Source of the DNA: Scolanthus callimorphus
Lineage: Eukaryota; Cnidaria; Anthozoa; Actiniaria; Edwardsiidae
DNA: 64,000 bases
NCBI GenBank assembly: GCA_033964015.1
Contig: CM066920.1
Span: forward strand, 10,135,912 to 10,199,911
Direction of reading: 5' to 3'
This document shows, piece by piece, positions 1 through 13,860 of this stretch. The translations under genes and the position numbers were made by a program. Under the pieces are notes generated by a model. That model ran no database searches. It saw nothing but the letters and a program-made list of their open reading frames with translations, and had not been told where the DNA came from. Every line of letters begins with the position of its first letter. The first letter of the stretch is position 1.

Positions 1-2412
1 CGTCACGAACTTGAAGGCGTTACATTCTGACATACGACGGCTTGAATAATGGCTCCTAAGCAAATAAACTGAAGCGCTCTACTAAACGATCTAACGCTCA
101 GGAAATAAGCTAATTTTTTAGCAAGTTATACAATTTGGCAATCCTAATAAAGTCACATCTCTTTAGATTTTACATGACAAAACATGAAATAAGTGCGAAA
201 TTCCGAGGACAACAAAGCATTATTAAAACAATCCCATATGAGAATCCAGACTAGCTTGACCCAAAAGCACGATCGCGAAATCTATACTATATCAAAAACA
301 TTTCCTGAAGCCCAAATCTCTGACTTTCTGGACCAACGTTGTCTATGAGAAACAGATAAACCATGTAACAAAGGCTAGATCTTTTACCGGCGTAAATTCT
401 AGAAAAACTAGAAGTATTTTCACAACGGATTTTAGATATCCAAGATTACCATCTAATCTCGGGACCACGGAGAGAGCTGAGAAGTTCTACCGAATGGACA
501 AGCCGTAAATATGGCAGCGAATTCCGACACACTCATGTTCGAGAAATGAACAGCTAGATATCAAAACTAGTCTTCTGATCAATAACTTTGGCGTTAAAAT
601 GTTGGTGCTAGTGGGAATAAAGCTTTGGAGAGATTGATGTATGTTGTAAAACAAGAGCAGCTTTATTATCGTGTTGAATGTCATCCAAAACCTCCGGCGG
701 ACTCTGGATCACATTCAAGCTTCTTTGCACTTAATGCTTTATTCTTACCTCCAGTAATGGGCGCTGAATCCGGGGCAGAGATCGCCACAGTTGTTACACG
801 GCTTTGATCCATCAAAATCATCATGAGTTACCATGTTCTGAAAACCAACAAGAAAGAATTGGGCATAAACACCAATTGCAGGGAAGGAGGAAGATGTGCG
901 TCTTGAAGTTTTCAACTTCTCGCAGTTTCTCGCACTCACTTGAGGGATTTCGCATCGCCTCATTCTGACAATCCGCTCCCGGGCGTATGGAAATTAAAAT
1001 ATGCCAATGTGAGTTCTCTTAGTTGATAAAGCCCTCCGAGTTTGACATAGAAGATCAACAATTTGGTAAAATCCCTCCGAGCTACAGCTAGCCAACGAAA
1101 CGTGCAACTATGGTTGTTGAACTGTAAAATCAATACAAACCATTCTTCGAGTTGATTGACGTCTCTTGACGTTAATTAATGCATTAGCCAATCAGAATCG
1201 CTCAAGTGCATTCCTAAGTGTCAACACAGTTTCTTTTATAGGCGCAAACTTTTAGGCCTGTCCGCCATATTGTGAAAATGAGGTCTAAACCGCTAGATAG
1301 AATAATCCTTCAAAACAGGAAACTCTTCAACTATTTAGGAGTGCGAGGCACCAGGGTCAATGCTCACTGAAGCGAGGAGCGCTAAGCTTCAAATCTGAAA
1401 TTTTTCTCAGTTTACAAATCCGAACAAAAGCAAACAATAACCAATCACAGTTGAGTAGCCTTCGAAGGCGTAATTTCGCTATTTGTTTTTTGTTGTTTTG
1501 TGTCCTCAGAAGCGAGTAAATAAAGCGTATTTGGGAAAGTAATGAGCCATCCTTTCCACCCACGTTGAATGCGCTGTTTATGTCTGATCTCTCAGTTTTA
1601 CCAAAAAAATCAAACTAACAGAGAAATGGATGCATACCTGCGTTAGATTTTCTTGAATTAAAGTAAAATATTCAATACAATGATAAAAAACATTTGGCTT
1701 TATTTTTGCTGACACTAGCCACTTTAGTATTCGGCTCCAAGGCATAATAGGTGAGCTGCTATGAGAGAGGACTTCGCTAATTGTCGCAACATGCAGACAC
1801 AGAGACTCCGTAATTTTTTGCATCGTGTTTTTGTATTTGACTCGCGCTTTCAAGTTAAGAGGAATGGTTTGTATTTCAAACACGAGACACGGCAGCGATC
1901 TTTTGTCTTTGAGCACTTTTGAGAGATTGTAAACAGTGATCATTTACACGGGCCGCAGATAAAAACATAAAACGCAACCAAATGACATGGCGATGGTGGG
2001 TTGCAGAGATGTCAATTCGTATTGTCAACAAATGGTTGTTTATATAGTTCCGCGTGTATTTTAGGGGACGGATAAGGTGGGCTAGGGGTGGGATTATAAT
2101 AACGTCAATTCAAGTACCTAATGCTTGCCCTTAAAAAATCGTACAGCGTTTCATCGTCACTATAAAAAAAAACTTTCGCCCTCGCCGAATGCAACACCTC
2201 TACAAAAGTGCAATGCGCAGTGTCAACTACATTTTCAAAAATTTCGCCTTGGGCAATCCCAAATATTTTGAGTTGCTGAAAAGTTCAGAGTTAACAGATC
2301 ACTTTAAGAGTATTACCTAGGGGTACACTTTACGCAAAATAGCGATATCAATGAAGCTGAAACACTTGTAAATTAGATACAGCGCGTCCTCGGTGTATAA
2401 AAGGTATGAGCG
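1..2412. other. Intergenic, no gene recognised
   Basis: Both strands hold only short ORFs of low-complexity or unrecognisable peptide, without splice-consistent neighbours. A CCAAT-type motif (gccaatcagaatcg, about 1195) and a YY1-like ccgccatattg (about 1261) are visible near each other, but I cannot tie them to a transcript. Confidence 0.6.
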
Positions 2413-2415
2413 TAA

Positions 2416-3022
2416 TGCACCAGTCAATTGACAGCCCCGCACCCCCCCATTCGCGCATTAGCGGGGTACTAGCGGGGCTTTCGTACAGAATTCACACTAC
2501 ATTACTGCCCCGTTGGTCGGGAGATGCACTTTCTTTCACGGCTTCCACACAGTACATCGAGCGGGGAGTCACTCTCTTCCCCGGGACACAACACAACAGA
2601 AAACCAGCCCGCTTTCCGGGCTGTCTCACCTCCATATGAACACCCCTTTACTTCACAAAAGACACGACAAATACAGATTTTTGTTACTTGAATTACACGT
2701 ATTATATTTTAATCTACACTAGCGAAAGTATACATGCAAGTAGAAAAATATGGTTTTATTACGCTTTGCGATCGGCTGCGGCTGCATTGAAAACTGGGCA
2801 CCATTGACATGACTCTTTTCAGTGAGTAAAAATCCTTTGTGTTATCTTCTAAATTCATTGGGCAAGGAGCGCATTCACTCTTAATTATTACCCTGGAGAC
2901 GGTGTATTCACCTCTCGGATTGTCCCCGCAAACCGAGGCGCTCACTGCCTTTCATTTGCCAAAAAGTGAATGCCCCGCTAATGCGCGAATGGGGGGTGCG
3001 GGGCTGTCAATTGACTGGTGCA
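2416..3022. mobile_element. PIF/Harbinger-like MITE with TAA target duplication
   Basis: A 607-bp element with near-perfect terminal inverted repeats of about 50 bp (left arm starts tgcaccagtcaattgacag, right arm ends with its complement). It is flanked on both sides by TAA, the 3-bp target duplication typical of PIF/Harbinger elements. The arms differ by one C in a C-run. The interior has no transposase ORF, so it is non-autonomous. Superfamily assignment rests on target-site length only. Confidence 0.7.
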
Positions 3023-4318
3023 TAAGTAGGGTGTAGCGCCGCAGTCGCGATTGGGGTCGCCAGTTGTCGCATATTTCAAGTGCCATAGTTCACCTTTTTC
3101 CGGCTGCTAAAGGTGAAGGAGGAATAAAGATAATGATGTTAGTCTGCCTGGAATCGCGAAGGTGCAAATCTGTAGAGCCAGTTGACACGTTTAATTAAGA
3201 CTGCCCCGTGCCCAGCGAACTCCACTTCCTTGAATCACACTACATATGAAACCAGACTGGAAGCAGCGAGGTGGTACTCACTACCGTCACATGCGAGTTT
3301 TCCGACGTATTTTCCTTTACTTATAACGTTTTGCATTTGGCTACTTTGCACTATGGTTTATAGAGAAACACGTCGAATTATCTGTTTTTCAACTGATTTT
3401 GATCAATATTTCTGATAATATGAGCAATGGGTGGGGTCTGGTAACTAGTCAAACGCAAGATTCCTTTCTTTTGCAAAAAAACCCACTTGCACTCTCCCCA
3501 ATATCAGAAATTCGAACGGTACATAACAGTTGGAAAAATCACCAGTCACAACGTTTATAATAAAAACCTTTCTTTTAGAAATGCCATTTGCAAGTGTTTC
3601 TGATAACACCTGACCCTGTAGGTTCAAATCTAGTGAGCCTTTGGCAGTTAAGTTGGCTGCGTAGTCAATCACAATCGTGTGAGCCAATCGGATCCTTGTT
3701 CAGTGCACTCCTTTGGCTTGTTTTTCGAGACATGTCGCAACAGACATGCCGCACTAGGCGAAACTAGGAAAGGATCTGATTGGCTCACGAGTTTGATTGA
3801 CTACGCTTGATTTTCTTGACAAAAAATGGTCTTCGAAACGCTCTTGGCCTATTTCTTCAAACTTATAGTCTGACCTCATTGGCGTTGGTATTGCGAAAAG
3901 TTATCTTGCATGTCTGGGTGGATTCTTCAACTCAAAAAATGGAGGGCCGCCAGTTCGTTGCCATGGAAGCGTCAATTTAAATAAAACATGTAAACATATA
4001 TAACGATCAATTGCATGTTTCTTGTAAAGTGGCCTGCCTTTCTGTGTATGTATAGCACGTGAGATACAGGCCATACCAGACCGAAGAGTCAACTAAAAAC
4101 TGCTATAAGCCACCTTAAAGTGCAAATTTTCTTAGTTTTTTTATTAATAACACGCAATGGCAGTGGTTCAAAATACCTATTTTTTTGCAAATACAGACAA
4201 CGCTTCAAATCTACTAAGATACCTATTGTCTTGAATAAATTCCCGTTGATTTGCGATAAATGTGAAACTAATCGCGCGCTAAAATTATCTGAAAAACAGA
4301 AAAAATGAAGAACTTTTT
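3023..4318. other. Intergenic, no gene recognised apart from one MITE
   Basis: Apart from the inverted-repeat element at 3659-3806 I see no coding exon, RNA gene or clear promoter here. Confidence 0.6.
3659..3806. mobile_element. Short hairpin MITE with CCAAT box in each arm
   Basis: About 148 bp with terminal inverted repeats of roughly 38 bp (left gcgtagtcaatcac, right gattgactacgc). Each arm carries an ATTGGCTCA/TGAGCCAAT segment. Internal sequence gcactaggcgaaa is shared with the element at 24785-24981 in testin intron 1, so the two are probably one family. Confidence 0.65.
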
Positions 4319-4886
4319 CAGGGGCGTAGCCAGGGGGGGGTTCCAGGGGTTCCGGAACCCCCCCTCTCCCATATCAAGATAGCAGTGTCGCCATTCTAGA
4401 GATTGACCGGGCTTCCTGTGGTATCTTGTTTACCTTGCTGCCAGGCTCTTGACCGTGAACAACACAGTGGAAAATGCACATAGCATCTTTCCTCGTGTAT
4501 ATTTGAGTTTTGGTTGAGGTTTAAGCTTTCTAGGCCAATAGAAACAGTGAAAAACTTACTGAGATTCCAAGATATTTCCTTATAAGGAAGTTGGAGAAAG
4601 TCGACACTTTTTCAAGGGAACTATCTTGATATGCCGCAGCGGAACCCCCCTTGCCTCTGTTCTGGACCGACTTATTACTAAAATTCGGTAAATATTTAAT
4701 AGACAACAAATAAAAGCACCAATAAAATGTAGCAAATTTCTTCAAACACTAGTTTTTTTCCCGAGATCAATATATTTGGCTGGGTTTCCTGTGGCGAGAA
4801 CGCAAAAAAAACGTCCGATTTATGTGGAGTTTTTTATTTTTTGAATTTTGGAACCCCCCCTCTCATAAGTGCTGGCTACGCCCCTG
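4319..4886. mobile_element. hAT-like non-autonomous element
   Basis: Ends are caggggcgtagccag and its exact complement ctggctacgcccctg, a terminus style common in hAT-type elements. Subterminal G/C runs (ggggggg, ccccccc) and ggaacccccc repeats lie inside. The flanks (aacttttt / tttttcta) only loosely suggest an 8-bp duplication. The interior shares a segment (gggcttcctgtggta ... ggaactatcttgatatg) with 63595-63755 and 59780-59895, which suggests a nested or composite element. No transposase ORF. Confidence 0.6.
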
Positions 4887-7800
4887 TTTTTCTAAACTGT
4901 AATGAATTTCTTCCGAATTGCATAAATTACAAAAATAACATAGTGAGTTTTAAATCTCGTGTGTTATAGCCGAAATCTACCTCGTCAGTGCGAATGGAAT
5001 CTCAGATGTATAGGTTTAAATAGTTTGAGCAAAAACCTTGATTTTTTTTAAATGTAAACGAAGAAATTAGAAACAAACTTCGGTAGCAATCACATTTGCT
5101 GTCGTTTGTTTAGATATGTAAATTTTATGAAGTGGGGGACAAAACTTTCAGTAAACTTCACGCCATTGCTAAACTCTCTAAAATAGGCTATAAGTCCGGG
5201 CAATAGACCAAATGACTGCAATTTTACTAGACCACACATCTGTAGTTTCTTAGTGCAATAAGGCTTATGGTTATCTATATATTAGAGGAAATGCAAACCC
5301 CGGTCCTATTATTATGCTTTAAATTTTGGTGGGGGACAATGCTTTCAGTAAACTTCGAAATTTTATATTTCCAAGAACTTATTTCCGATCTCAGTCAGAA
5401 TGCCACATTTCGACATAAAAATCTATAGACCACAGTTGGCTCAGTTTGTTTCATTGCGGCGTTGCTTATTTTGACAATAAATCTAAAAAACCTGAAATAA
5501 GTTACAATTATCAAATTTTTGGGACACGAAAATGGCAAAGACGTTTTCACTAATAATATCGAAGAAGATGCATATATTGAAGAAAATACCATATAAGTTA
5601 TTTCATTTAGGATTGGAACTTCGATTTATGGCAAATTTTGCGTTGTATGTTTTATCCATGAAGAAATAAGTAAAAATATTTTTACACCAGGCGCTGAACG
5701 TGTGACGCTGGGACATGCAAATTTGCATAAAAACAGAGATATTTATAATGATTTTTCGATCCTAAAAAACTCTTTTTCACAAAAATTATTTTTCCAGGGA
5801 AAGATGAGTATTAGGTGCATAGACTTGTGCTTAGAGAATGAGCTTACTGCAAACCGATGCTTTAAAAATTGATTTTAACGGCAAAAATTGGCGAGTGAGT
5901 ACCACCTCGCTGCTTCCAGTCACCACTTCAGATAAAAGCCTGAAAAGCCCGCTAAATAACTCACAAATCACGGTGCACAAGGTTATTTTAACAATCTCCT
6001 CTCCTTTGCGAAAGATAGACCTTCATGTGTTCACTTCTAAAATATTGAAATCGAATTTTTTTAGGCAGTCACGTTATGTTCTCGACTGCCCGGTGATAGA
6101 AAATTCATTGTCGGCAAGTCATCAATAACGCTGAAGCACCAGGTATCGTAATCCACTTGCGCGATGACTAGCTGAAGCCTATTCATCATAATAGTATCAC
6201 AAGGAACTTATTACTTCAGTAATTTATTGGCGTTTCGTGCCATTTAGTAACTCTGTTTGTATAATTTTTTTAACAGTTGGGTAGCTCACCCAATTTTGCC
6301 GCGGGGCTCAATGCGAGGACTATGATGCCATAAGGTCGCCAAAAGATCTAGAACTTTCGTCTCTCTATTCCTTAACCATGTAGAATTATATCTAGGTCAG
6401 ATGCTTCAGCTTGAATCAACTATTCGGATGTTCACAATTTTGGGGATGAATTACCTGGTGCTTATATTCGGTGGTGCGAGGAGTGTCGTGACAAAATTGC
6501 TGAGAAGGCGTGTCTGATGGTTCTGGTTTGTAGTCAGGTATGTTTAGTGAAGAGCCAATCGGCATGGATAACATAACGGTGGTCTACTTGCATGCTGCTA
6601 GGTTATTGTTATGAGCTCACATGTTGCAATAGAAAATGGCGATATATGGTTACAAGTGTCCAGACGCTCGACACAATGAGGTGCTCCAGACAATGTCGGC
6701 CTCCATGATAAGTGAAAAGAAGAAAAGCAAGAGGGAGGGCGCTCTGTGTTTGCGGTTTGGTCCCCTTCTGTGAATGGATTTGCGCTTTTGTTTGTCCTTA
6801 AAAATTCTCTCTAGTGTCAGGTTAAAGGTACACTCTCTACGTCAGTATGTGTGTGATTTTTCCTACACACATGTAGGTAAAGAAAACTCGAATAAGGGCA
6901 GACCTTGCTATACTTTTCTCCTGTGCCCGATGGAGAACGCCGCAGTTGTCCCTTCTCGACCCACACTTTCCCAAAACCCACGTCTTTGTGACCAACGCGA
7001 GGGCTCTAGTGGGTAGAAGATTAGCACTAACCGGCATCTCGTCCACAGAGCCCTCCGCTGGCCAGACGATCGAAGGCTCAGGGTGCGATTTTGTATCCTG
7101 ACGTGTTTTCTTGCGCATGCGTGCAATGGATTTTCAGACGCTCCACATACATCTTTAGAACTGTACTTTGGCGTAGTAACTAACAGAGATAGCTGCACTT
7201 CTCATGGGGGGGGGGGGATGAAATGAGAAAACTCTTTTATAGGTTCATTAGGAACGGCATTAGGAACGGTTCATGAGACCGCCGTATGTCCTAGGCTTTA
7301 GCGGTTGCATCGGGATTGCATCGTGCATTGGACAAAGTCCAAATTACACAAGGTTTTAGGAATGCAGACAGATGACCAGGTGAGCTTGGTGACTGCGTAC
7401 AATACTACCTCATCCTGTGCAAATTGATACCAACGACAAAGAATAAGGATACTAACACGGCTGGCGTCCTCGATAGGTTCTAATCATGACCCCTCTCATC
7501 TCGCGTTTTGATTCATTTCAATGTCAAGACTGCATCACCTGATCACAGCTTGATTTTTGTCCGCAGCTTGGTGTAACTCATCGGGTACACAACGAATCCC
7601 CATAAAATGTTAGTAAATATAGTATTTTGTCATTTCTTAGCATGTAAAGCAATCTACAGGCCTTTGCTCGGAAGTGCTGACAGACCTGTTTCTTTTTGCT
7701 AAAGGAAGGCCAGATGATGCAAGCAGCGAAGCAGGGATAATTTCTTTCGTGACGTAACACAAGTAACTGCAAGGAGACTAATCAAGACTCCTAGAAAGGT

Positions 7801-8799
7801 GTAATTATTATAATTGTAACGAGTAGGTTATTTCTAAGCACAAGTCAAGACCTGATATTGTCAGCGAAGGCTAGACACATAGCATTTTCCCAGAAACAAC
7901 TGAATTTCTTGCCTTTTTTTCGCCGGCCAGCCAGCAGTGAAAGGATTACTGGAGGAAGAAAAATAATTTCCTAAGGAACAGACCAGCCATACCCTCTGAC
8001 ACCTTATTACCAGAGTTTGGGGTAGGCAAACCAATAAAAGGAGGAACGTAAAAAGTTGTACAACTAACGAAACCTGTGGAATGTCAAAGCAGCCCTTGGT
8101 GGTCAGTTTATGCATTAAACAGGGTAAATGAAGTTTATACTAGGGTAAGGTCGAGACCTCGGGTTATATCACCATAGATCCCTTCTAATATCCTGTTGGC
8201 GGGGAGTTGTTTTGCCTACAAACTAACTGCAATAAAAACAACTGCGTTTTGTACACCGGAAATTAGAAATTGTGTCACAGTGGAAGAGAAAACTGTGCAG
8301 CATTGCATTGACTTGGCCTGTGCCCGTTGAGAACCGGGGTGAGGTCATTCTCAAGCAATTTATGATCGAGCATGAATGTTGATCCTGTTGCGTTCATGGA
8401 GGGCTTCGTTAAGTATAGTTCGCTTGACTCAACTAATAGGCATGTGCGGCGCAAGGGACACATCAGTGCCCCAGCTTTTCGTTAGAAGCTTATGGAGCTC
8501 AGCTAAGGCAACGTCACCAGATGCATGGTAAAGAAAAGTTTTCGTAGGAGTATATAGAATTTTAGGTACGACGAAGGATCACTAAGCTATCATAGTACAT
8601 CATGAAACACCAAACCAGAAAACACCATGAAAGAGCGAGGGAAAGAGCAAGTATCACGTGAAACACCCAGAGACAAGTCCCGGAAAATATAGCATTAGAA
8701 ATGTATTCTTGGTATTCGTACAGCTCGAAACTCTACTTTTGTTATCTTCGAAACTAGAGTGTTCAAACGCGGCGCTCTTTGCGCGTAAAACCATACATT
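4887..8799. other. Intergenic, no gene recognised
   Basis: No exon or RNA gene could be supported. The longest plus ORF (5838-6128) has no recognisable domain. A NRF1-like palindrome (gcgcatgcgtgc, about 7114) and a 12-bp G run (7206-7217) are visible. Confidence 0.55.
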
Positions 8800-9275
8800 A
8801 CATCTTCAAAGCTATCTTGCGCCTTACAGATGATATATGCATGGCAATGTTGCCCCCCTTCGTTTTTATACCAAAACATTAGCACTATATTTTTTTTCCA
8901 AAAAGCCCTAATTCTCTGATAAGCCTCCCGTTTCGAGTCGGATCTTTTTTAGGAGAAAGTTTAGGCTGAAACGAAAAAAAAAGTGTTATTCAATAATAAA
9001 TACACCGCTATCTTCCGCGCGCCTTCGTACGTTATGATCATACATGTATAATAATAATAATCATATTTATATCGCGCAAGTGTCAAGCGTTTTCAAATGC
9101 GCGTTACAATATAAATATATCTATACATGTATGGCATTGTTGACCCTTTGTTTTTATACAAAACAAGTTTTTTTTTTCACAAAAACCCAATTCTTTGATA
9201 AGCCTCCCGTTTCGGGTCTTATTTATGAGAAAGTTTAGGCTGACAGTAAATAAAGAAAATGTTATTCATAATACC
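8800..9275. repeat. Diverged direct duplication, about 293-bp spacing
   Basis: The segment around 8835-9000 recurs at about 9130-9275 in the same orientation. Both copies contain tttttatac-aaaac, then gataagcctcccgtttcg, then gagaaagtttaggctga, then gttattcaata. Divergence and small indels suggest an old tandem duplication. No coding content seen. Confidence 0.6.
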
Positions 9276-12200
9276 CCGTTCGCATTTGTTATATTATAAA
9301 AACCTCTTACCTCTAACCATAGCAATTCCATTATACCCAAAGCAGTCCACGTTAACGTTATACACCAAAACAAATGGCTGACGTTTAGAAGAACTCATAC
9401 ATTGAAATACGATAATTTGTTCGTGCTGTTTCAAATATGCAAAGGTATTTACTTCCATATTTCATTTTCATCCATGCGGTTCGCCCGCGTTATTTTTGCG
9501 GCTTCCGTGTCGCAAACGGAAGTCATAAGCCATACACGATGCGAATTCGTGTAACCTCACCCTAGCGACCCGGGTTCAAGACGGGCCATCTACTTTAACC
9601 CCGGGCAAGCGGGGTACCCGGGGGACCCCATCTATTGGGGCGATCCCCTCCAAATTCTGGCCACATAGTGAATCGGTGAATCGGTTGTACACTCACAAAA
9701 TTATACCTAAGATAAAAGCATTGCGAGCGCGTGGTTTTTCGTCTAGAGAAAGATGATTCATAGGCAAAAAAAAACATGAAAAGAATTCTCCGACTTTATT
9801 TTATAGTTATTAAAAGAAATATGACATATTTGAATTCGAATGGACGTCAGCTCACTGATTCATTATCAAATTTTAGATTACAGTCTGCTGTAAATTGTTT
9901 GTGGGAGTGAAGTATGTTATAGCGAATGGCGCTCGTTTCGTAAATTGAGCAAAATGCCATGAGGACTTCCTTATTAAGAATTAAATCTTGAAAACCAATG
10001 ATTCCGCCTCGACGACCATTCTTATTACTTCATATTGCTTTCGTCTCAATTACAGTAAAGCAATTCGCGCGTTATTGAAGAGCTTATAACACTGCGAAGT
10101 ATAATAGGGTGTATTATGGCGACTAACCTTTCAGCAACTATTGAAATATCCACTTGACTTTCGAGTAACTTGCCCATCAAAAACATTCAGCATCGCCCAA
10201 CTGTTCCTTTTCAGTAGTCTTCTGTAGACATTTTCGAGACAAAGGTACTGCAGTATTTTATGAGGTTTTTCACGAAACGCGTCCAATTCCCCTACGGCAA
10301 CAAGTGATCGAATTACCAGAGCAACAAAAGCGCGATACTATCAGCATATTTGCACCTGCTGTTGTCTTTTCCATTTCATTTGAAGAATCTTAATTTCGAC
10401 TTTCTGAATTATAATGAATTCATTGTGATTCCAGTAGGATTGTTCAATACTGCTCGAAGTTAAGTTAAGTCAAGAAATTGAACTTTTCGATTAATGAAAG
10501 ATCGAGATGCACGTGTGAACTGAAGAAGAGATCTGTGTCAAACTTTGAAGATTATTTTTCGATGCTTCAAATCTCTCGTGACAAAGTTTGTTTTGTGAAT
10601 AAAATATTCCACCAATGTGACAAACTCGTTTCCACATTTGTGAATAGTATATCAGTCCAAATTAATTTCTCTGAACAAAGAGGATGAAAGAGATTGTAGC
10701 CGAAGCTCAAAAAGAAATGGGTTTTCATATCATTTTGCTAAATGATTTTCGTGAAACGTTCTTTAGGCACGTAGACAAAGCAAGCGAGCGCTCATTTTTG
10801 TTGGGCTAAATAGAGGGATGCAAATCACTGATTTAGCTAAACACTTCTATTTACAAAAAGTAATGAAAACAACGGCAAAATGAAACCGATAAAAACTCAT
10901 CTCCTAGGAAGCGGATTAGAACAGAACAATTGGGCTGAAAGAAATTGAAAGACCAGCTGTAGAATACTTCACAGCACGGGCACAATTGGTGGCGTCCCCG
11001 CAGGAAAGCTTTGTCTGATGTTCAAGAAGTGTTTATCTAGTAACCCTGGAAAGGAAATATTTCCTTTATCAAAGAAAACGCATATATAAGACAGCGTTGT
11101 TGCGTTTCATTAGGGCAAACAGTGCTTGTTCATGCGAATTTTACCATTTACAATCACTAGGTGCTTATGTACTGTTAAACCAATCCATGGCATCACCAAT
11201 ACATCTGTAAATATCTATTTTCAATTCTTGGAGTCATTTTCACTGACTCCGTGTGCGTTTCGTATAAGACCCGCAGTTTTCCCCAGACAGGGGGCATTAT
11301 CATCTACTTTGATTTGAGTCGTTTTTGATGTTCACACCCAAGAATTCAGTCCCTTAAAATGATTAAAAGATCGTATCGAAAACTGAAATCATAGTGGGTC
11401 TTGATAACCATATTAGTCTGCCACATACAGCGTTCCCACAATTTATTCCTGTGGTAAGGTTCTTAAAGGTTTTAAAAAGCTCATGCAAGGAGTAATAATT
11501 CTCCCGACTGCGCAAATCCGCTTTATGTATACTGCTCGCGGCAAAAATCTGTTCATCGGCGAAATTATTGAAAAAGAATTACGAATACAACTTTCAGAGC
11601 TTGACAGAGAGGTGCCGCTATCGACTTACTTTCTGCCCCACCAAGCACCTGCCCTATATGGAATACTCATCAATTTTATGAGCTCCTATTCCAATGTGTT
11701 ATCATTCTAATGAAAACACTTGATTTCTGACGGAGGTGCATTGTTTTTGTAGACAGACAGTGTCTGGAAAAGAGTGAGTTTCCGCTGTTCGCGCTGAAAA
11801 AGGAGCAACTTATTACATTTGGCGAAGTTTTAATGGTGTTTTAAGTGGAGGTCGACGTTTTTAGAGTGAATATTATATACGACGGGTTCTATCTTCCGTT
11901 GGCCTTGCAAAATGTTAATACCACGTGACATTTGTTCGATAACATTAGGGAAGTGTAAAAAAAAAGATGACAACTTTGTTACTCTAAATATTGCCCAAGC
12001 TTGTATTATAATATACAAATAACTATTGTAGTATATTAGCCCTATATACGCACGGATAGAAAAGAAGATAATATTACTATAGAGATGTTGATGGAGTTTT
12101 AGAATTGAGTGCACAGTGTGTGCAACTTTGTGTATTTCTGGGTTCTTTTTAGTCCATGCGCACATCACATTGTATTTTTGTATATCTGCATCATGCAGAT

Positions 12201-13261
12201 TCATATTCAAATTCAGAGGGGCCTGCAGCCCCTCTCTACTAAACTTTGCTATTATGCTTAACTAGTTTAGTTACAATATTTCTTACCAGCATTTTTCGAC
12301 GCATTTCGAAATACGATTTTGAAATCTCCAAGCGCATTTTGAAGGACGTTCTTGCAATCTTCAAAGCTCTTGCAAACCGCGTTCGGATGAAACACCCAAG
12401 AACATTGAAGTGAACAGAGTGAAGCCCGCCAATTGCTCGGAAGTCGGCAATTCAGCACAGGAAAACCAGGTTATGGTTAATTTCCCAAGATGTTTCGAAT
12501 TATAAGAGAATCACGACCAATCAGGCTCGTTCTAGAGGAGAAACAGGAGACGTAGCGGTTGCTCATAAGGAGTGAGTTTGACAAGCTGCGTGTTCAGAGC
12601 GGCGCGCGTAACAATGAGCCAGTCTCCAAACCGACCAATCTACGTTATCTATTAGCTTGTTGACTCCTGACTCTGAATTCTGTTATGACTGTTGGCATTG
12701 CCATAAGCCCTCCAGCCATGCCATATCAGTTGATTGGGTTTTCTATAATACAAAAACACTAAAGTATTTGCTAATAATAGACCCCGCACTAGTCAAGCAA
12801 CCATAAAACCATCAATTGTAGCTAAACGAAGGAGGGGCATCATGAAGTTTAAATGGCGACGTCAAGTTGTTATTATTAGTTGAGTTTGCTATTATCATTT
12901 GATTATTGGCCCAAATATAAAAGCTTTAAAATATAAACAGGGGCACAATGACTCGGCCTCTAATTCACTACCCCTAGGCGCCAAATTCAAGGACCCCACG
13001 AACTTGCAATTACTAATAAAGAGCCCCCGTGGAGCTAATTCACATTTCTTTGTTCACTTCTATTAAATATGAAGCTAGAGTATGCTTTACAAGTTGGAAA
13101 GCATTCAGAATAAATGTTTATCTATAATTAAATCTCCATTTGAAAGCACGAAACGCAAAACGCTTGACCACAACTACATATTTTCGTGGCAGCCCCATTA
13201 TCGTGAAAATAACTTTTTTTGAAATTAATGAGAAACAATAATTAACTTATCAATTATTAAC
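9276..13261. other. Intergenic, no gene recognised
   Basis: AT-rich sequence. ORFs of up to 126 codons (minus, 11830-12210) give composition-driven peptides with no domain. A cgggttcaagacggg stretch near 9570 resembles a tRNA B box, but no tRNA fold follows. Confidence 0.55.
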
Positions 13262-13860
13262 TTATCCGACTAATTTAAATCGAATTTATCTCTTACAAAA
13301 ACGGGTTGTTCGAGCAATAACTAAATCTGATTTTTTGGCACACTCTGCCCCTTTATTTAGTCGTCTGAAGGTTTTAGATATTTTCCAGGTTAATGCTTTT
13401 TATGTTGCAAAATTCATGTATTTGCATCAAAATCGCTTGCTCCCTCCAATTTTCCTTGATCTCTTTCAAACCGGTAGTCAAATTCATGACTACAACACAA
13501 GACAGGCAACTAACTTACGCCCTCATAATTGTCGAACAAACATTAAGAAATTCACCATTCTTTCCCAAGGTCCCAAAGTATGGAATGCTATTCCATCATC
13601 AATATCTTTTTCCCTTAGTCTTTTCTCTTTCAAAAATAAACTAAAAGAATTTTTACTAAATAGATCTTGACTCGCACACCCGTGACCCACACTTTTTCAC
13701 TACTTAAACTGCAAGCTTTTCGTATTGAGGTGTCCTCTCTCGTAAAAACCTGCACGGTTTCTTAGAGGGCACCTCGCCACTCTTTTTCTATCTAGTTCTC
13801 TCATTTTGTAAATACTTTATTTATATAGTGGCAAATAAAATGAAATGAAATGAAATGAAC
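13262..13860 (+). mobile_element. 5'-truncated LINE, reverse transcriptase C-terminus
   Basis: The frame 13270-13670 encodes the tail of a non-LTR retrotransposon ORF2: an LQKRVVRAI segment, then HDYNTRQA, an RTNIKKF segment and a VWNAIP motif, ending in TGA. The same tail signature (YSTRNA ... RTNIRKF ... WNDIP) occurs in the element at 33720-35300. About 190 bp of 3'UTR follows, ending in a short ATGAA microsatellite tail at 13840-13859, typical of L2/CR1-type 3' ends. Everything upstream of the C-terminal ~130 codons is absent. I could not define a target-site duplication. Confidence 0.75.

Noticed and set aside
5838..6128. 96-codon plus ORF
   Set aside because: No domain, no splice partner, AT-driven composition.
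9540..9620. tRNA-like B-box stretch
   Set aside because: No matching acceptor, D or anticodon stems could be folded.
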